From positions 1 through 64,000 of the forward strand of contig CAMDGB010000004.1 in the NCBI GenBank assembly GCA_945897915.1: DNA of 64,000 nucleotides, written 5' to 3'. Each line of letters begins with the position of its first letter. Within the stretch, counting starts at the first letter, position 1. Position numbers and translations under genes: made by a program. The notes under the pieces are model-generated. The model was given only the letters and a program-made list of their open reading frames with translations. It was not told the origin of the DNA and did no database searches. The DNA comes from Chryseobacterium gleum. GTDB lineage: Bacteria; Bacteroidota; Bacteroidia; Flavobacteriales; Flavobacteriaceae. This document shows, piece by piece, positions 11,301-23,007 of this stretch.

Positions 11301-12116
11301 TAAAGCCACCGGTGGTGTAAAGGTATAAAAAGTATTAGCTAAATTAGCTATTTGTACACTAGCAGCAAACGTATTGGCTGTGGGAGTTGTCGTAGTAGTA
11401 TTTTGAGTTGATGGAACACCAACAGTAATAAAATCTGATGAATAAGCAATATTACTTGAACTATGAAAAATAGATCTAGTTTGACTTGAAGTACTTGAAT
11501 TTAATATACTTCCATACAAAAACTCAAAAACACCAGTGTTTTCATTTAAAACCAATTGCATATTACCAGAAGTAGTATTATCAGTATAAAATACGTAAAA
11601 TTGATTCCATTCAATTATTAATTTTCTATTTGGTGCTGAACCAACAACCAAATAAGACATCCCATTATTAACTTCATTATCTCCAGCCATAGGAGCTAAT
11701 GTAACAGTTGAAGCAGCATATCCCGTAACAGCGGTAGCTCCTAATGCAGTAGCTGAACCATTAGTATGTAACCTTGCTTGACCGTTACTATTAACACTTA
11801 TATGAGAATAATTATTTCCCATATAAACGAAATTAAACCCAATTGGAAATACAGAACTTCCCCAGGTATCATTATTACCTGTAACTAAAGATGTTGCACC
11901 CGTCATCGAGTTTAAAGTACTAACACCTGATGTAAAAGAATAATTGGCAGATGATGATTGCCCTTGAACAAAAACAAAAGAAAGTAATGCTACAAACACT
12001 GTTACAAATGAAAGCCAGTTTCGTTTTGTAGCCGTGTACGATGTGTTTTCTTGTTTTTGAGAACTAGCTGCTCCTTTAGTAACAAGGGTAGCAACCGAAT
12101 CGTAAATGTTTATCAT
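2385..12116 (-). CDS. Giant secreted repeat protein with T9SS sorting domain
   Basis: This 3243-residue cell-surface or secreted protein is Ser/Thr/Gly/Asn-rich. Visible order: a polar N-terminal extension (1-33); a hydrophobic signal segment [20 protein letters not shown] (34-53); a lectin-like N-terminal domain; a fibronectin type III-like domain (about 265-355); a very long parallel beta-helix region full of NNT/GNT turns (about 365-1620), carrying two inserted GTGTGG...GTYT modules; and several Ig/PKD-like domains. A second N-terminal-like domain lies at about 1840-2065. Then come three domains with a YYIKGTNxNGC-type motif, four Ig-like repeats ending NGCESTR, and a type A T9SS sorting domain (about 3170-3243, [16 protein letters not shown]...FKVVKK). 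By family logic it crosses the inner membrane by Sec and the outer membrane by T9SS. The role is probably adhesion or matrix; no catalytic motif was recognised. Confidence 0.85.
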   Translation of the reverse strand: MINIYDSVATLVTKGAASSQKQENTSYTATKRNWLSFVTVFVALLSFVFVQGQSSSANYSFTSGVSTLNSMTGATSLVTGNNDTWGSSVFPIGFNFVYMGNNYSHISVNSNGQARLHTNGSATALGATAVTGYAASTVTLAPMAGDNEVNNGMSYLVVGSAPNRKLIIEWNQFYVFYTDNTTSGNMQLVLNENTGVFEFLYGSILNSSTSSQTRSIFHSSSNIAYSSDFITVGVPSTQNTTTTTPTANTFAASVQIANLANTFYTFTPPVALAPSALTFSGVTGGTTTLNWTDNATNELGYFVYRSTDGITYTLVNTTLANATTYAASGLTFGATYYWRVAAFTEGAVSANLEGTQATPAGTLTGTKTVGTGGDYANLTTAFAAINSSGLVGNVNLELITGYPVTPETFPIVGPNGGAGAGYTINVYPTTVATPLTISNATSSSIFDLNSTAKLTIDGRVNQTGTTSVMTIANLAPGGATASTTATGSSIAASTFTVGTLTAGSGPFLIGQTLSGTGVLPGTVITGYGTGTGGAGTYTLNNSTNNVSAIALTGTSTGGANAIMFTNDANNNTLKYLDIKSANLSTTGGSVYFGAGLFSGNDNNTINNCTFTANAATAVVTGSQTTTAITVTAVTSGFVVPGATVLGTGVTAGTIITVAGTGTGGNGTYTVNASATVASTALTLTNFPANAIYSIGTSAAVDNSGNTIDNNQISDYYSPLSATNGIALATSGNATWTITNNKLFQTATRLYTTANTHNGINIGSGGGYTITGNTIGYANASGTGTTNLIGNSLLLAGFPSSYATAGTPTATRYTGMTLGFTAGATVSNIQGNTIAGFALFTSSGANTTNGIWAGINVTSGNANIGTTTSNTIGSTTGNSSVYAACTTTGGQVVGIYATSTGTVTIQNNTIGAIDAVGTTATLSGGFTGIDTAGTAGVFNISNNTIGNTTTDNIRTGYTFNITATPLSNSSGVLTSTSGATAIALGIRSTASGNTLVVSNNTIRGIAVSGTSTAVTGIITSGSMTGITPSVNVSTNSIGTSALGFVRYVFANSGTLTGLSVANTLATTHNITNNDFQGITHAVAGTHSHTYINLTGATAVNNIATVSGNTFTNLNVNTAGSVTFISHSYAVAATGTQNITNNTIVTAFNKPGAGGTITGLTSGSSSATGAISTITNNNLSNITTTGATAITGINNTDGSSSGATRTVTGNTLNNWTTGAGTITGMNFGYFGGTSSLSNNTVTNLTGQSTITGITIGASGNLANPLNIANNTITGLSSTGTGGSVTGLTCANTSPVVNINANTINTLSSSGASSTVLGLAVTGATLTNAFQNTIHTLSGSGATSPLVHGMQVSGGTAVNMYRNKVYGLSQSGAITNTLLTVNPVKGILLSGGTTVSTYNNIIGSLTAPNASLPDAIHGISVSSSATTSTQKVYNNSVYLAGSGGANFGGTGILHTTSTTATTASLDLQNNMIFNNLTPVGTGLAVAFRRTSGIASTLANYAATSNKNLFYAGTPGASNLIYSDGTMGAQTMAQYIAGVFTAGTIAPRDANSFTETAFVPATFFTSTTGSDATFLKPAAGITTQAEGGGNSITVTSPDFTGVTRPGGTGTGYDIGAWEFDAISPSPALSNLLMTPMGKFCPNIARTVTVTVTPVSGTIASVVINYSINGTAQTPITMTNTSGNDWSGVIPTVTPSNATVTWSVTATDSNSLNKNQAGVSYTDEGFSNDIITITPSVPNFCGTGGDVTLTASSSIIGVVYTWESLTSGTTLTTTTGASITATISATTDFKVTGTPNNGGCPSVAFISVGVYPLPTATVTTTASGVCPGTSATIDSGLSAGNFTATCITAPTALSTIPSNGVVLCENGVAVAGTGNVSGIDDGYWNAKPIGFNFNFFGTIYTTLNIATNGTVNFGATGSTLYSFTGGFPNTANPASTIAVCARDLKFDNSTVGTDKGKIAYWTEGIAPNRRFVVQYANAPLYCSANATDGRNSAELVLYETTGIIEIRVINATNQVLASCGFNPDSRNKYIGLQDPTKTIGATAPNCTTNAANFWNGVSNEITTPLAWRFSPPANYNTTWTATNVNGTTTIATGTNIFSQSVAPAITTTYSISYTNQTTGCTNAPGSAQVLMNILNNTPPTGVNTIASATTICLGTSVNLSIDYTGSNDGLAFQWQSSIDNGGSWQDVASATATTITVTPAVATQYRCKIVACGGTPGYSSIASVVFNNNITTTIPATRCGTGTASIQATANTGSTIKWYTTATGGTSVGTGSPFVTPQLSTSATYYASAETIANSTVSLGSTAAISTALTTGSTNGGMLFTTTTNNVVINSIDVLVSGSGDLTINLQDSNGVDIASTTVTGFTGSDTALTNITLPSTFVVPTAGAGYRLICSSLGTGLIWYYQTGAYPFTTTGVSITGGYGWSSATSYLTDLRFIHKMNLTIPTVCASPRVAVPVTVNPAPALTLSSASTTICAGVVTTVPVTVTSTLLDFDTYVWSPLLGISGDSTNGWVFNPTATTTYTLTANQTSGGQCVNTATFTVTANPLPVVVANAPSAVCNGSTVDLTATAVTTGSTAGLTYSYFTDASATTVLANPNAVASSGTYYIKGTNSNGCVAMASVIVTVNALPNVVSVNPTTVCAPTTVNLTASGVTTGSDSGLTFTYFTDLAATTALTLPSAVSTSGTYYIKGTNTNGCSVIIPVTVTINPQPVLTITNPASVCSPSTIDITANAITAGSDTGITLSYWSDSTATTALTTASAVTTSGTYYIKAVNNANGCEKIMPVTVTINVANTPTGTASQAFCGSANLSQLVATGSNIKWYNAATGGTEYPASLLPLVGLTNGTIYYASQTVNGCESTTRFAVTAVVNPIPTAPNASAQTFCNAALVSDLLPNGSAYTWYDAATAGNVVVSSASVSSGTYYVSQTVNGCESTRTSVTVTINTTTAPTASAQTFCNSAIVANLSATGTGLQWYSASTSGSALSASTALATGTYFVSQTINGCESTRTSVSVTVNATTAPSATAQTFCSAGTVADLVAAGSSLQWYSTPTSGSPIATTTALSSGIYYVSQTVNGCESTRTAVNVTISSPATPTGATTQTIFGGVGPDATIEDISVSGTNVIWYPTAADAAAGTNAIPAGTQLVDGTTYYAVSVVGTCRSTALAVTVVVVLENESFDVKSLKFYPNPVNDILTISYSSEITSVQVYDISGRQIRNISPNSNLVTVDLSDLATSVYVVKVFANDTSSEFKVVKK
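2905..3605 (-). repeat. Tandem Ig-like repeats inside the giant gene (NGCESTR units)
   Basis: Four copies of a block reading GTACTTTCACAACCATTAA (plus strand) start near 2905, 3121, 3337 and 3562. The spacing is 216, 216 and 225 nt, that is 72, 72 and 75 residues. Each unit encodes an Ig-like domain containing AQTFC, QWYS or WYDA, TYYVSQ and NGCESTR. DNA-level conservation suggests recent duplication. Confidence 0.85.
3780..4500 (-). repeat. Second tandem repeat family in the giant gene (YYIKGTNxNGC units)
   Basis: Three units of roughly 240 nt each encode a domain with [16 protein letters not shown]-like strands followed by GTYYIKGTN and NGC. They lie immediately N-terminal of the NGCESTR units and differ from them in sequence. 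Confidence 0.75.
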
Positions 12117-12135
12117 AATAAGTAATTTAGTTTAA

Positions 12136-12165
12136 TAAGTGTAATTCACAAATATATTTATTTTT
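12136..12165 (-). promoter_or_regulatory. Candidate promoter of the giant gene (-7 TATATTTG)
   Basis: On the minus strand, TATATTTG lies a few tens of bases upstream of the ATG in the AT-rich gap. The upstream -33 box is weak. The rest of 12117-12282 holds only this and the DUF3467 terminator. Confidence 0.45.
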
Positions 12166-12240
12166 TTAAATATATAGTAACATTCACTCACTTTTTTTTA
12201 ATTCTCAACAAATTATAAGCAAACAATGTAAATTATCAAT

Positions 12241-12280
12241 AAAAAAAGAAAAACTTCCCATTTTTTTGAGAAGTTTCTAT
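12241..12280 (-). terminator. Terminator of the DUF3467 gene
   Basis: On the minus strand a GAAACTTC/GAAGTTT stem is followed by a T-rich run (plus-strand A7GAAA). It lies just past the DUF3467 stop. Confidence 0.7.
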
Positions 12281-12282
12281 AT

Positions 12283-12591
12283 TTATGCTTGACCGGTTGG
12301 TCCGAAATTTAGTGGAATGGGTGGATGTTCTTCCTCTTTTATCTGTCCGTGTGCGTTTTCAAAACGATGAATGTTTTCATTTAATGCTTTTAACAAACGT
12401 TTGGCATGTTGCGGCGTTAATATAATTCTCGATTTTACTTTTGCTTTTGGTACGCCTGGCATTAAAGATATAAAATCCAATACAAATTCTGTATTAGAAT
12501 GATTGATTATCGCCAAATTGGAATAGGTTCCTTCTGCTATTTTTTCGTCTAGTTCAATATTGATTTGACCTTCTGGGTTGTTGTTTTCCAT
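12283..12591 (-). CDS. DUF3467 domain protein
   Basis: This 102-residue acidic small protein has the DUF3467 pattern: INIELDEKIAEGTYSNLAIINHSNTEFVLDFISLMPG, then VKSRIILTPQHAKRLLKALNENI. The ORF track begins upstream at 12684, but the family starts at MENNNPEGQ (ATG 12591). The extra residues would include the low-complexity rpoC-DUF3467 spacer. It lies directly downstream of rpoC on the same strand, separated by the rpoC terminator, a neighbour relationship I recall as typical in Flavobacteriia. Its function is unknown; the link to RNA polymerase is positional only. Confidence 0.85.
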   Translation of the reverse strand: MENNNPEGQINIELDEKIAEGTYSNLAIINHSNTEFVLDFISLMPGVPKAKVKSRIILTPQHAKRLLKALNENIHRFENAHGQIKEEEHPPIPLNFGPTGQA

Positions 12592-12694
12592 GATTTCCAG
12601 GTTTAAGGAGTTGGGTGTTGGGTATAAGGCAATGGATAATTGATAATTTACCACTTTGACCATTTGATTGATGCAAGTATACAAAACCTTTTGA

Positions 12695-12736
12695 TAAAAA
12701 AAAAACCTAACAGAAAAAAATCTGTTAGGCCTTTTT
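12695..12736 (-). terminator. Terminator of the rpoBC transcription unit
   Basis: The perfect stem CCTAACAGA/TCTGTTAGG has an A-rich loop. On the minus strand it is followed by a T-run of about ten. It lies 20 bases past the rpoC stop. Confidence 0.9.
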
Positions 12737-12755
12737 AGTATATTAAGAATAAGAA

Positions 12756-15700
12756 TTAGTAATTAAATTCTTCTTTTCCAGCCATTAATTCGCTGTATTC
12801 TTCTTTAGAACCTACAATAATATTATCGTAATCTCTCATTCCTGTACCAGCAGGAATTCTGTGACCTACGATTACATTTTCTTTCAATCCTTCTAACGTA
12901 TCAATTTTACCAGCAACAGCTGCTTCGTTTAATACTTTAGTAGTTTCCTGGAACGATGCCGCAGAAATGAATGATTTCGTTTGTAACGATGCTCTTGTAA
13001 TACCTTGTAAAACAGGTGTTGCAGTAGCTGTAATTACATCTCTAGCGGTAACTAAGTTTTTATCTTCACGTTTTAATAATGAATTTTCATCTCTTAGATC
13101 TCTTGGAGAAATAATTTGTCCTGGTTTTAAGCTTGAAGAATCACCGGCTTCTTCTACAACTTTCATTCCGTATAACTTGTCGTTTTCTAGAATGAAGTCT
13201 GAAGTATGTGCCAATTGGTCTTCTAAGAATAACGTATCTCCTGGATCTTGGATTCTTACTTTTCTCATCATTTGACGAATCACTACTTCGAAGTGCTTGT
13301 CATTGATTTTTACTCCTTGTAAACGGTAAACCTCTTGAATTTCATTTACCAAGTACTGTTGTACAGCAGATGGGCCTTGAATTCTTAAGATATCTTCTGG
13401 AGTAATTGCTCCGTCTGATAATGGCGTTCCGGCTCTTACGAAGTCATTTTCTTGAACTAAGATTTGCGCTGAAAGTTTTACCAAATATTTCTTAACATCT
13501 CCGAATTTAGATTCAATTGACAACTCACGATTCCCTCTTTTCACTTTTCCGAAAGTAACTACACCATCAATTTCAGTAACTACTGCAGGGTTTGAAGGAT
13601 TACGAGCTTCTAACAACTCGGTAATTCTTGGTAAACCTCCTGTAATATCACTTGCTTTAGAAGAGCGACGTGGAATTTTCACAAGAATTTTTCCTGCTTT
13701 AATTTTCTCGCCATTGTCTACCATAAGGTGTGCACCCACTGGTAAATTGTATGATCTAATTAACTCCCCATCTTTACCATAAATATGTAAGGTTGGAATT
13801 AATTTTTTATTACGACCTTCAGAAATTACTTTCTCTTGGAAACCAGTTTGCTCATCAATTTCAACCATGAATGATTGTCCTTGTTCTAAATCTTCATAAG
13901 CAATTTTACCTGTAAATTCAGATACAATTACTCCATTATATGGATCCCACTTACAAATTGATGCTCCTTTTTCCACTTTGTCTCCATCTTTTACAAAAAT
14001 GGTAGAACCGTAAGGAATATTATGCGTGCTTAATAAAATACCTGTATTAACATCAAGTAATTTTAATTCGGTAGAACGAGAAATCACGATATCGATTGGT
14101 TTCCCATCTGCATCTTCTCCTTTTACTGTTTTTAAATCTTCGATTTCAAGTTTTCCTGTAAAACGAGCTGAAATTCCAGCTTCTTCAGAAATACCTCCTG
14201 CTACCCCTCCAACGTGGAAGGTACGAAGTGTTAACTGAGTTCCTGGCTCTCCAATTGACTGCGCAGCGATTACTCCGACAGCTTCACCTCTTTGTGCCAT
14301 TTTACCAGTTGCTAAATTACGACCGTAACATTTTGTACAGATACCTTTTTTAGCTTCACAAGTTAATGCAGAACGTACTTCTACTTTTTCAATTGGCGAA
14401 GCTTCAACAGCTTTAACAATTGCTTCAGTAATGTGTTCACCGGCTTGAATTAAAACTTCAGAGTTGAATGGATTTATAACGTCTTGTAAGGCAACACGTC
14501 CTAAAATTCTTTCTCCTAATGTTTCAACAATTTCTTCATTTTTCTTTAATGCTGAAACTTCTACACCTCTTAAGGTACCACAGTCAACAGAATTAATAAT
14601 AACATCTTGAGATACATCATGTAATCTACGAGTTAAATATCCTGCATCGGCAGTTTTAAGTGCTGTATCCGCTAATCCTTTACGTGCACCGTGAGTAGAA
14701 ATGAAGTACTCCAAAATTGATAGACCTTCCTTAAAGTTAGAAAGAATAGGGTTTTCAATAATTTCACCACCACCTGCAGTTGATTTTTTCGGCTTAGCCA
14801 TTAATCCACGCATACCAGTTAACTGACGAATTTGTTCTTTAGAACCCCTTGCACCAGAATCAAGCATCATATATACCGAGTTGAAACCTTGTTGGTCTTC
14901 ACGGATATTTTTCATTGCTAATTCTGTTAATTGTGCATTGGCAGAAGTCCAAATATCAATTACCTGATTGTAACGTTCATTATTTGTGATAAGCCCCATG
15001 TTATAGTTCATAGAAATACCTTCTACTTGCACACGAGCATCAGCAATTAATTGTGTTTTTTGTTCTGGAATACGAATATCACCTAAACTGAATGACAAAC
15101 CACCTTTGAAAGCGAATTTGTAACCCATGTCTTTCATATCATCTAAGAAAGCAGCTGTTGTAGGCACACTAGTAACCGATAAAATTTTACCAATAATATC
15201 TCTTAACGATTTTTTTGTTAAAACTTCATTGATATATCCTGCAGCTTCAGGTACTACTTCATTAAATAATACTCTACCTGCTGTAGTTTGAATAATTTGA
15301 TTTACTAACTCGCCATTTTCATTAAAATCTCTTGCTCTAATTTTCACTCTAGCATTTAATTCTAATCTTCCTTCGTTTAAAGCAATGTTTACTTCTTCCG
15401 CAGAATAGAAAGTTAATCCTTCTCCTAAAATAGTATGTTCAGGAGTTGATAAACGCTCTTTGGTCATGTAATACAGACCCAATACCATGTCTTGAGAAGG
15501 AACCGTAATAGGTGCACCATTCGCAGGATTCAAGATGTTATGAGACGCTAACATTAATAATTGTGCTTCCAAAATAGCTTCTGGACCTAAAGGTAAGTGA
15601 ACCGCCATCTGGTCACCATCGAAATCGGCGTTGAATGCCGTACATACTAATGGGTGTAACTGGATTGCTTTTCCTTCAATTAACTTGGGTTGGAACGCTT

Positions 15701-17066
15701 GGATACCTAAACGGTGAAGTGTAGGCGCACGGTTAAGTAATACTGGATGTCCTTTGATAACATTTTCTAAGATATCCCATACTACTGGTTCTTTTTTGTC
15801 GATAATTTTCTTAGCCGACTTTACTGTTTTAACAATTCCTCTTTCGATTAATTTACGAATAACGAATGGTTTGTATAATTCAGCAGCCATATCTTTTGGC
15901 AATCCACATTCGAACAATTTCATTTCTGGTCCAACAACAATTACGGAACGCGCAGAATAATCGACACGTTTTCCTAATAAGTTTTGACGGAAACGACCTT
16001 GTTTTCCTTTTAATGAATCGGATAAAGATTTTAATGGTCTGTTTGATTCTGTTTTAACTGCAGAAGCTTTTCTTGTATTATCGAAAAGTGAATCAACCGC
16101 TTCTTGCAACATACGTTTTTCATTACGTAAGATTACTTCAGGCGCTTTAATTTCAACTAATCTTTTTAAACGATTGTTACGAATAATTACTCTTCTGTAT
16201 AAATCATTTAAATCTGAAGTTGCAAAACGACCACCATCTAAAGGCACAAGAGGACGTAATTCTGGTGGAATAACCGGAATTACTTTTAAAATCATCCATT
16301 CTGGACGGTTTTCTCTGTTTTTATTAGATTCACGGAAAGATTCAACAACATTCAATCTTTTTAATGCTTCTGTTTTTCTTTGTTTAGACGTTTCATTATT
16401 AGCTTTATGGCGTAAATCATAAGACAAAGCGTCTAAATCTGTTCGTGCTAATAAATCCATGATACATTCAGCACCCATTTTGGCGATGAATTTATTTGGA
16501 TCGTTATCATCTAAATATTGGTTTTCCATTGGTAAGGTGTCTACAATATTTAAATATTCTTCTTCCGTTAAGAAGTCAAGTCTATTTAAATCTTCACCTT
16601 CTGGACCTTTAGCAATACCAGCTTGGATTACTACATATCTTTCGTAGTAAATAATCATATCTAATTTCTTAGACGGTAATCCTAAAACGTAACCAATTTT
16701 ATTTGGAAGCGAACGGAAATACCAGATATGAGCAATTGGCACTACAAGATTGATGTGTCCTACTCTGTCTCTACGTACTTTTTTCTCAGTAACTTCCACA
16801 CCACATCGGTCACAAACGATTCCTTTGTAGCGAATTCTTTTATATTTTCCACAAGCACATTCGAAATCTTTTACTGGTCCGAAAATTCGTTCACAGAAAA
16901 GCCCATCTCTTTCTGGTTTGTGTGTACGATAGTTGATAGTTTCCGGTTTTAATACCTCACCTCTTGATTCACCTAACATGGCTTCTGGCGATGCCAAACC
17001 AATTGTTATTCTGTTAAATCTTTTAACTCCTGTACTTTTGTCTTTGTTATTTCTATTATTCATCAT
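12756..17066 (-). CDS. rpoC: DNA-directed RNA polymerase subunit beta'
   Basis: This 1436-residue beta' subunit forms half of the catalytic cleft of RNA polymerase. Visible landmarks are the N-terminal zinc finger [20 protein letters not shown], the catalytic magnesium loop [15 protein letters not shown], the second zinc site [13 protein letters not shown], and the trigger-loop region with [11 protein letters not shown]. Length and sequence are normal for Bacteroidetes. It is the last gene of the ribosomal protein/RNA polymerase block and follows rpoB after a long 228-nt spacer. The start MMNNRN has two adjacent ATGs. Function is certain. Confidence 0.98.
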   Translation of the reverse strand: MMNNRNNKDKSTGVKRFNRITIGLASPEAMLGESRGEVLKPETINYRTHKPERDGLFCERIFGPVKDFECACGKYKRIRYKGIVCDRCGVEVTEKKVRRDRVGHINLVVPIAHIWYFRSLPNKIGYVLGLPSKKLDMIIYYERYVVIQAGIAKGPEGEDLNRLDFLTEEEYLNIVDTLPMENQYLDDNDPNKFIAKMGAECIMDLLARTDLDALSYDLRHKANNETSKQRKTEALKRLNVVESFRESNKNRENRPEWMILKVIPVIPPELRPLVPLDGGRFATSDLNDLYRRVIIRNNRLKRLVEIKAPEVILRNEKRMLQEAVDSLFDNTRKASAVKTESNRPLKSLSDSLKGKQGRFRQNLLGKRVDYSARSVIVVGPEMKLFECGLPKDMAAELYKPFVIRKLIERGIVKTVKSAKKIIDKKEPVVWDILENVIKGHPVLLNRAPTLHRLGIQAFQPKLIEGKAIQLHPLVCTAFNADFDGDQMAVHLPLGPEAILEAQLLMLASHNILNPANGAPITVPSQDMVLGLYYMTKERLSTPEHTILGEGLTFYSAEEVNIALNEGRLELNARVKIRARDFNENGELVNQIIQTTAGRVLFNEVVPEAAGYINEVLTKKSLRDIIGKILSVTSVPTTAAFLDDMKDMGYKFAFKGGLSFSLGDIRIPEQKTQLIADARVQVEGISMNYNMGLITNNERYNQVIDIWTSANAQLTELAMKNIREDQQGFNSVYMMLDSGARGSKEQIRQLTGMRGLMAKPKKSTAGGGEIIENPILSNFKEGLSILEYFISTHGARKGLADTALKTADAGYLTRRLHDVSQDVIINSVDCGTLRGVEVSALKKNEEIVETLGERILGRVALQDVINPFNSEVLIQAGEHITEAIVKAVEASPIEKVEVRSALTCEAKKGICTKCYGRNLATGKMAQRGEAVGVIAAQSIGEPGTQLTLRTFHVGGVAGGISEEAGISARFTGKLEIEDLKTVKGEDADGKPIDIVISRSTELKLLDVNTGILLSTHNIPYGSTIFVKDGDKVEKGASICKWDPYNGVIVSEFTGKIAYEDLEQGQSFMVEIDEQTGFQEKVISEGRNKKLIPTLHIYGKDGELIRSYNLPVGAHLMVDNGEKIKAGKILVKIPRRSSKASDITGGLPRITELLEARNPSNPAVVTEIDGVVTFGKVKRGNRELSIESKFGDVKKYLVKLSAQILVQENDFVRAGTPLSDGAITPEDILRIQGPSAVQQYLVNEIQEVYRLQGVKINDKHFEVVIRQMMRKVRIQDPGDTLFLEDQLAHTSDFILENDKLYGMKVVEEAGDSSSLKPGQIISPRDLRDENSLLKREDKNLVTARDVITATATPVLQGITRASLQTKSFISAASFQETTKVLNEAAVAGKIDTLEGLKENVIVGHRIPAGTGMRDYDNIIVGSKEEYSELMAGKEEFNY

Positions 17067-17294
17067 AGTTTTTACTATTGATTTATGTGCAATTTAAAAT
17101 TGATTCTTGTTTTCGTCTAAAGTGCTACTTTTGACTTAAACGCTACCTCGGCTTACTTCTCTAAACTTCAACATTAGTGTTGGAAGTGCTAGTTATATTT
17201 CTATAAAAAATCGGAACGGTTTACGGGTATAAATCCTAAAAACTCTTATAATAAGTAACCAGTCCCAATTTAATGGAACTGATTACAATTTTTT
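17067..17294 (-). other. Structured 228-nt rpoB-rpoC spacer
   Basis: No ORF is visible. On the minus strand there is an imperfect long hairpin GTAATCAGTTCC...GGGACTGGTTAC (plus 17256-17287), 7 nt past the rpoB stop, without a clean T-run. A second small stem CTTCCAACA/TGTTGAAG lies around 17166-17186. It could be an RNA processing or attenuation region. No TAnnTTTG was seen. Confidence 0.45.
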
Positions 17295-20200
17295 TTATTC
17301 TTCTAATCTGATATCTAAACCAAGACCTTTTAATTCATGCATTAATACATTGAATGATTCAGGTAATCCTGGTTCTGGCATAGTTTCTCCTTTAACGATT
17401 GCTTCGTAGGTTTTCGCTCTACCATTAACGTCATCAGATTTAACCGTTAAGATTTCTCTTAAAGTACTTGACGCACCATATGCTTCAAGTGCCCAAACCT
17501 CCATCTCTCCGAAACGTTGTCCTCCAAATTGCGCTTTACCTCCTAAAGGTTGTTGCGTAATTAATGAGTATGGTCCGATAGAACGTGCGTGCATTTTATC
17601 ATCAACCATATGCCCTAATTTAAGCATATAAATTACACCTACAGTTGCTGGTTGATGGAAACGCTCTCCTGTTCCACCGTCGTACAAGTAAGTATGACCG
17701 AATCTTGGAATGCCAGCTTCGTCAGTATATCCATTAATTTGATCTAATGAAGCGCCGTCAAAGATAGGGGTTGCAAACTTTTTACCAGTTCTTAAACCTG
17801 CCCAACCTAATACAGTTTCATAAATCTGTCCAATGTTCATACGAGAAGGTACTCCTAATGGATTTAATACGATATCTACTGGTGTTCCGTCTTCTAAGAA
17901 AGGCATGTCTTCCTGACGAACGATTTTAGCAACAATACCTTTGTTACCGTGACGTCCTGCCATTTTATCCCCTACTTTTAATTTACGTTTTTTAGCAATA
18001 TATACTTTAGCTAATTTTAAAATTCCAGCAGGTAATTCATCTCCAACAGAAATTGTAAATTTCTCTCTTCTTAATACACCTTGTAAATCATTTAATTTGA
18101 TTTTATAGTTGTGTAGTAAATCGTTAATTAATGAATTGGTATGTTCGTCTGTAGTCCATTGTCCTTTTGTTAAGTGAGCAAAATCTTCTACAGCTTGTAA
18201 CATTTTTTTGGTGAATTTTTTACCTTTTGGTAGTACTTCTTCACCTAAATCATTAATTACACCTTGAGATGTTTTTCCGTCTACGATTAAGAATAATTTT
18301 TCAATTAACCTGTCTTTTAATTCCGTGAATTTCACTTCGAATTCCATTTCAAGTTTGTCTAAATCTTCTTTATCTTTAGAACGCTTGCGCTTATCTTTAA
18401 CTGCTTTAGCAAATAATTTTTTATCTAAAACAACACCATGTAATGATGGAGACGCTTTTAATGAAGCATCTTTTACATCACCTGCTTTATCACCAAAGAT
18501 AGCACGTAATAATTTTTCTTCTGGAGTTGGATCTGATTCCCCTTTAGGTGTAATTTTTCCGATAAGAATGTCGCCAGGTTTTACCTCTGCTCCAATTCGT
18601 ATCATTCCATTTTCATCTAAATCCTTAGTTGCCTCTTCCGAAACATTAGGAATATCATTAGTTAACTCTTCGTTACCTAATTTTGTATCTCTAACTTCTA
18701 ATGAATAATCATCTACGTGGATAGAAGTAAAAATATCATCTCTTACTACTTTTTCAGAAATTACAATTGCATCCTCAAAGTTATATCCTTTCCAAGGCAT
18801 GAAGGCAACTTGTAGGTTTCTACCTAAAGCTAATTCTCCGTTTTGAGTTGCATATCCTTCACAAAGTACTTGACCTTTTTCAACTCTAGACCCTTTTCTT
18901 ACGATAGGTTTTAAGTTGATAGTTGTGCTTTGATTGGTTTTTCTGAATTTAATTAAGTTGTACGTTTTTTCATCATCATCAAAACTAACCATTCTTTGTT
19001 CGTCAGTACGATCGTATTTAATTGTCACTTTGTTCGCGTCAACATAAGTAACAATACCAGCACCTTCTGCATTGATAAGTACACGAGAATCAGACGCCAC
19101 TTGTCTTTCTAAACCAGTTCCTACAATAGGAGCTTCTGGTCTTAATAAAGGTACTGCCTGACGCATCATGTTAGATCCCATAAGGGCTCTATTCGCATCA
19201 TCATGCTCTAAGAATGGAATTAACGAAGCTGAAATAGAAGCGATTTGATTTGGTGCTACATCCGTATAATGTACTGCAGATGGAGAAACCACTGGGAAAT
19301 CTCCTTCTTCACGAGCAATTACATTATCCGCAAGAATTTTACCTTTTGCATCCATTTCAATGTTTGCTTGCGCAATCATTTTTCCTTCTTCTTCTTCTGC
19401 GCTTAAATAAACTGGTGTAGAAACTAAGTCTACTACACCATCTGTAACTTTTCGGTAAGGTGTTTCGATGAATCCCATTCCGTTTACTTTAGCATATACA
19501 CCAAGGGAAGAAATCAAACCAATGTTTGGTCCCTCAGGCGTTTCAATAGGACATAAACGTCCGTAATGTGTATAGTGAACGTCACGAACCTCGAATCCTG
19601 CTCTTTCTCTAGATAAACCTCCAGGTCCAAGTGCTGATAAACGACGTTTGTGAGTTATTTCTGCTAATGGATTGGTTTGATCCATGAACTGAGATAACTG
19701 GTTGGTACCAAAGAATGAATTAATTACAGATGATAACGTTTTGGCGTTGATCAAATCTATAGGTGTAAACACTTCGTTATCACGAACATTCATTCTTTCA
19801 CGAATAGTACGAGCCATACGAGCTAAACCTACACCAAACTGTGCTGATAATTGTTCACCAACTGTTCTAACACGACGGTTTGATAAGTGGTCAATATCAT
19901 CAATCTCAGCTTTTGAGTTGATTAATTCAATTAAGTATTTTACAATCGTAATGATATCTTCTTTAGTTAAAACTTGTTTATCCATTGGGATATCTAAGTT
20001 TAACTTTTTATTCATTCTGTAACGACCTACATCACCTAAGTTGTAACGTTGATCTGAGAAGAATAATTTATCGATAATACCACGAGCCGTTTCTTCATCA
20101 GGCGGTTCGGCATTACGTAATTGTCTATATATATGTTCTACGGCTTCTTTTTCAGAATTCGTAGGGTCTTTTTGCAAAGTATTGTGAATAATAGCAAAAT

Positions 20201-21110
20201 CGGCTTGATTGCTATCTTCTTTGTGTAATAAAATTACTTTAACATCTGCTTCAATAATTTCTTCTACGTTTTCTTTATCCAAAACCGTATCGCGATCTAA
20301 GATAATTTCGTTACGTTCAATAGAAACTACTTCGCCAGTGTCTTCATCAACAAAATCTTCATGCCATGTATTTAATACACGAGCAGCAAGTCTTCTTCCG
20401 ATGAATTTTTTAATTCCAGTTTTAGACACTTTGATTTCTTCAGCAAGGTCGAAAATTTCAAGGATATCCTTGTCTCTTTCAAAACCAATAGCACGGAAAA
20501 GCGTAGTAACTGGTAATTTTTTCTTTCTATCAATGTACGCATACATTACGTTGTTGATATCAGTTGCAAATTCAATCCAAGAACCTTTAAAAGGAATTAC
20601 TCGGGCAGAATATAATTTAGTTCCGTTTGCGTGGAAAGATTGACCAAAGAAAACCCCTGGCGATCTGTGTAATTGAGAAACTACAACACGTTCTGCACCA
20701 TTGATAACGAAAGTTCCGCTAGGTGCCATGTATGGGATAGTTCCTAAATATACATCTTGTACGATTGTTTCAAAATCCTCGTGTTCAGGATCTGTACAAT
20801 ACAACTTTAAACGTGCTTTTAATGGAACGCTATACGTTAAACCTCTATCAATACATTCTTCGATTGTATATCTTGGTGGGTCAATAAAGTAATCTAGGAA
20901 CTCAAGTACAAATTGGTTTCTAGTATCTGTTATTGGGAAGTTTTCCATGAAGGTGTTATAAAGACCTTCGTTACCTCTTTCGTCTGATTTAGTTTCTAAT
21001 TGAAAAAAATCTTGAAATGACTTAACCTGAATATCTAGAAAATCCGGATAATTCGGTATGTTTTTTGTCGAGGCAAAATTGATTCTTTCTGTTTGATTAG
21101 CAATCATCAA
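17295..21110 (-). CDS. rpoB: DNA-directed RNA polymerase subunit beta
   Basis: This 1271-residue beta subunit contains the conserved rifampicin-region sequence [40 protein letters not shown], the [17 protein letters not shown] motif, and the C-terminal [24 protein letters not shown]. These mark it as the catalytic RNA polymerase subunit and the target of rifamycins. Resistance hot-spot residues appear wild type by eye ([20 protein letters not shown]). The first two codons are both ATG ([12 protein letters not shown]), and either could be used. It is transcribed with rplKAJL upstream and rpoC downstream, with a strong hairpin just upstream. Confidence 0.98.
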   Translation of the reverse strand: MMIANQTERINFASTKNIPNYPDFLDIQVKSFQDFFQLETKSDERGNEGLYNTFMENFPITDTRNQFVLEFLDYFIDPPRYTIEECIDRGLTYSVPLKARLKLYCTDPEHEDFETIVQDVYLGTIPYMAPSGTFVINGAERVVVSQLHRSPGVFFGQSFHANGTKLYSARVIPFKGSWIEFATDINNVMYAYIDRKKKLPVTTLFRAIGFERDKDILEIFDLAEEIKVSKTGIKKFIGRRLAARVLNTWHEDFVDEDTGEVVSIERNEIILDRDTVLDKENVEEIIEADVKVILLHKEDSNQADFAIIHNTLQKDPTNSEKEAVEHIYRQLRNAEPPDEETARGIIDKLFFSDQRYNLGDVGRYRMNKKLNLDIPMDKQVLTKEDIITIVKYLIELINSKAEIDDIDHLSNRRVRTVGEQLSAQFGVGLARMARTIRERMNVRDNEVFTPIDLINAKTLSSVINSFFGTNQLSQFMDQTNPLAEITHKRRLSALGPGGLSRERAGFEVRDVHYTHYGRLCPIETPEGPNIGLISSLGVYAKVNGMGFIETPYRKVTDGVVDLVSTPVYLSAEEEEGKMIAQANIEMDAKGKILADNVIAREEGDFPVVSPSAVHYTDVAPNQIASISASLIPFLEHDDANRALMGSNMMRQAVPLLRPEAPIVGTGLERQVASDSRVLINAEGAGIVTYVDANKVTIKYDRTDEQRMVSFDDDEKTYNLIKFRKTNQSTTINLKPIVRKGSRVEKGQVLCEGYATQNGELALGRNLQVAFMPWKGYNFEDAIVISEKVVRDDIFTSIHVDDYSLEVRDTKLGNEELTNDIPNVSEEATKDLDENGMIRIGAEVKPGDILIGKITPKGESDPTPEEKLLRAIFGDKAGDVKDASLKASPSLHGVVLDKKLFAKAVKDKRKRSKDKEDLDKLEMEFEVKFTELKDRLIEKLFLIVDGKTSQGVINDLGEEVLPKGKKFTKKMLQAVEDFAHLTKGQWTTDEHTNSLINDLLHNYKIKLNDLQGVLRREKFTISVGDELPAGILKLAKVYIAKKRKLKVGDKMAGRHGNKGIVAKIVRQEDMPFLEDGTPVDIVLNPLGVPSRMNIGQIYETVLGWAGLRTGKKFATPIFDGASLDQINGYTDEAGIPRFGHTYLYDGGTGERFHQPATVGVIYMLKLGHMVDDKMHARSIGPYSLITQQPLGGKAQFGGQRFGEMEVWALEAYGASSTLREILTVKSDDVNGRAKTYEAIVKGETMPEPGLPESFNVLMHELKGLGLDIRLEE

Positions 21111-21294
21111 TGGATAATATTTTTAGTTAAAAAAAAGTAATTTTTGTGATAACACAACATTTATAAAATATTTTATACTTTTTTTTACAACCAATACATC
21201 TTTAAAAACAAATGAACTTTATTTTTTTTCTTCGTATTGATTTAAAAAAACATTTTTCGTATTACATATTTTCTATTATTAAAAAATTATTATA

Positions 21295-21340
21295 CGAAAA
21301 ATGGTTTAGGTCGTTGGAAACGATTTCCAAGACCTAAACC
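21295..21340 (-). terminator. Strong hairpin between rplL and rpoB (attenuator/terminator)
   Basis: The stem GGTTTAGGTC.TTGGAAA / TTTCCAA(c)GACCTAAACC has about 17 bp, one bulge and a three-base loop. On the minus strand it is followed by ATTTTTCG. It lies 22 nt past the rplL stop and about 190 nt before rpoB, so it could lower rpoBC expression relative to L7/L12. Confidence 0.8.
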
Positions 21341-21361
21341 TGTATTAAAAACTGTGTGAGA

Positions 21362-21733
21362 TTATTTCAACTCAACAACAGCTCCTGCTTCTTCTAAAGC
21401 TTTCTTAAGCCCTTCAGCCTCATCTTTAGAAACACCTTCTTTGATATTAGATGGCGCTGCATCTACTAAATCTTTTGCTTCTTTAAGACCTAAACCAGTT
21501 AATTCTTTAACTGCTTTAACTACTCCTAATTTAGAAGCACCAGCTTCTTTTAATACTACTGTAAATTCTGATTGCTCAGCAGCACCACCAGCATCACCAC
21601 CACCAGCAGCAACTACAACGGCTGAAGCAGCAGGTTCGATACCATACTCATTTTTTAATATTGTTGCTAATTCGTTAACTTCTTTTACTGTTAAATTAAC
21701 TAATTGCTCTGCGAATTGTTTTAAATCTGCCAT
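21362..21733 (-). CDS. rplL: 50S ribosomal protein L7/L12
   Basis: This 123-residue L7/L12 stalk protein has an N-terminal dimerisation helix region ([23 protein letters not shown]), a flexible Ala/Gly-rich hinge ([20 protein letters not shown]) and the globular C-terminal domain ([36 protein letters not shown]...). It recruits translation factors such as EF-Tu and EF-G to the ribosome. It follows rplJ by 56 nt. Function is certain. Confidence 0.98.
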   Translation of the reverse strand: MADLKQFAEQLVNLTVKEVNELATILKNEYGIEPAASAVVVAAGGGDAGGAAEQSEFTVVLKEAGASKLGVVKAVKELTGLGLKEAKDLVDAAPSNIKEGVSKDEAEGLKKALEEAGAVVELK

Positions 21734-21789
21734 TTTTTCTATCTTTAATGTGTTTAAAATATGTAATTTATTAAGTGCGTTATTTTTTG

Positions 21790-22290
21790 TTATTCTGCGG
21801 CTTGACCTTTAGTTCCAGCATGGTTTAATAAAGCTGAAAGTAAACGTTTAGCTGGAGATTGTAATAATCCGATGATTTCACCGATAACTTCTTCTCTAGA
21901 TTTAATAGCTACTAAGCTATCTAAAAGTTCGTCACCAATGTAAACTTCTTGATTAATGTATGCTCCTTTTAAAACCGGTTTTGTTCCTTTTTTACGGAAT
22001 TCTTTAATAATTTTCGCAGGACCATTAGCGGTATCTGCAATCATTATAGAAGTATTTCCTTTTAAAGTTGATGATAAATCTCCATAGTCGTTTGTAGAAA
22101 CCTCCATAGCTTTTGCTAATAAAGTGTTTTTTATAACTTCTAATTTGATTCCTGCTTTAAAACAAGCTCTTCTTAAGTCTGAAGTAGTCCCTGCATCAAG
22201 TCCAGAAATGTCTGCTAAATACACAACATTCACATCTGCTAACTGTGCAGTTAAATCTTCAATAGCAATTGATTTTTCTTCTCTAGTCAT
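21790..22290 (-). CDS. rplJ: 50S ribosomal protein L10
   Basis: This 166-residue L10 anchors the L7/L12 stalk on 23S rRNA. The N-terminal L10 domain ([20 protein letters not shown]...[25 protein letters not shown]) and the KGNTSIMI region are typical. The C-terminal helix binds L7/L12. It lies 22 nt after rplA. In other bacteria the L10-L7/L12 complex represses its own mRNA leader, but no obvious conserved leader is visible in this short gap. Confidence 0.97.
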   Translation of the reverse strand: MTREEKSIAIEDLTAQLADVNVVYLADISGLDAGTTSDLRRACFKAGIKLEVIKNTLLAKAMEVSTNDYGDLSSTLKGNTSIMIADTANGPAKIIKEFRKKGTKPVLKGAYINQEVYIGDELLDSLVAIKSREEVIGEIIGLLQSPAKRLLSALLNHAGTKGQAAE

Positions 22291-22312
22291 ACTAAATATA
22301 TTTAACTACCAA

Positions 22313-23002
22313 TTATACTGCTTTAGGATCTAAAGCGATAGCAGGACTCATAGTACTTGTTAAGTGAATTGACTTAATGTAAGTACCTTTCGCTGCAGTT
22401 GGTTTTAATTTGATTAATGTTTGAACATTTTCGTGTGCATTGTCATAGATTTTATCAGCATCAAAAGACACTCTACCTATTCCTGCATGAACGATACCAG
22501 TTTTATCAACTTTAAAGTCAATTTTACCAGCTTTTACTTCTTGAATTGCTTTAGCAACATCCATTGTTACTGTTCCTGTTTTAGGATTTGGCATTAAGCC
22601 TCTTGGTCCTAAAACACGTCCTAATGGACCTAGTTTACCCATAACAGCTGGCATAGTGATGATGACATCAATATCTGTCCAACCGTCTTTGATTTTTTGA
22701 AGGTAGTCATCTAAACCAACGTGGTCTGCACCTGCTGCTTTAGCTTCCGCTTCTTTATCTGGAGTAACTAAGGCTAAAACTCTTACATCTTTACCTGTAC
22801 CGTGCGGTAATGCTACCACACCTCTTACCATTTGATTTGCTTTTCTTGGATCTACTCCCAATCTAACAGAAATATCAACTGATTCATCAAACTTTGCAAA
22901 AGCAATTTGTTTGATTAACACTGAAGCATCTTTTAAAGAATATAATTTATTCTTTTCAATTTTTGCTGCAGCTTCTTTTTGCTTTTTTGTCAATTTTGCC
23001 AT
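22313..23002 (-). CDS. rplA: 50S ribosomal protein L1
   Basis: This 229-residue L1 is the mobile L1-stalk protein of the large subunit and binds 23S rRNA near the E site. The signature [23 protein letters not shown] and the N-terminal [24 protein letters not shown] are clear. It is separated from rplK by 5 nt, so the two are almost certainly co-transcribed. Confidence 0.98.
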   Translation of the reverse strand: MAKLTKKQKEAAAKIEKNKLYSLKDASVLIKQIAFAKFDESVDISVRLGVDPRKANQMVRGVVALPHGTGKDVRVLALVTPDKEAEAKAAGADHVGLDDYLQKIKDGWTDIDVIITMPAVMGKLGPLGRVLGPRGLMPNPKTGTVTMDVAKAIQEVKAGKIDFKVDKTGIVHAGIGRVSFDADKIYDNAHENVQTLIKLKPTAAKGTYIKSIHLTSTMSPAIALDPKAV

Positions 23003-23007
23003 ATCTC

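Noticed and set aside
15754-20892. Plus-strand ORFs opposite rpoC and rpoB
   Set aside because: They are antisense shadows of highly conserved RNA polymerase genes.
21441-21812. 123-residue plus-strand ORF opposite rplL
   Set aside because: It is a shadow of the Ala/Glu-rich L7/L12 gene.
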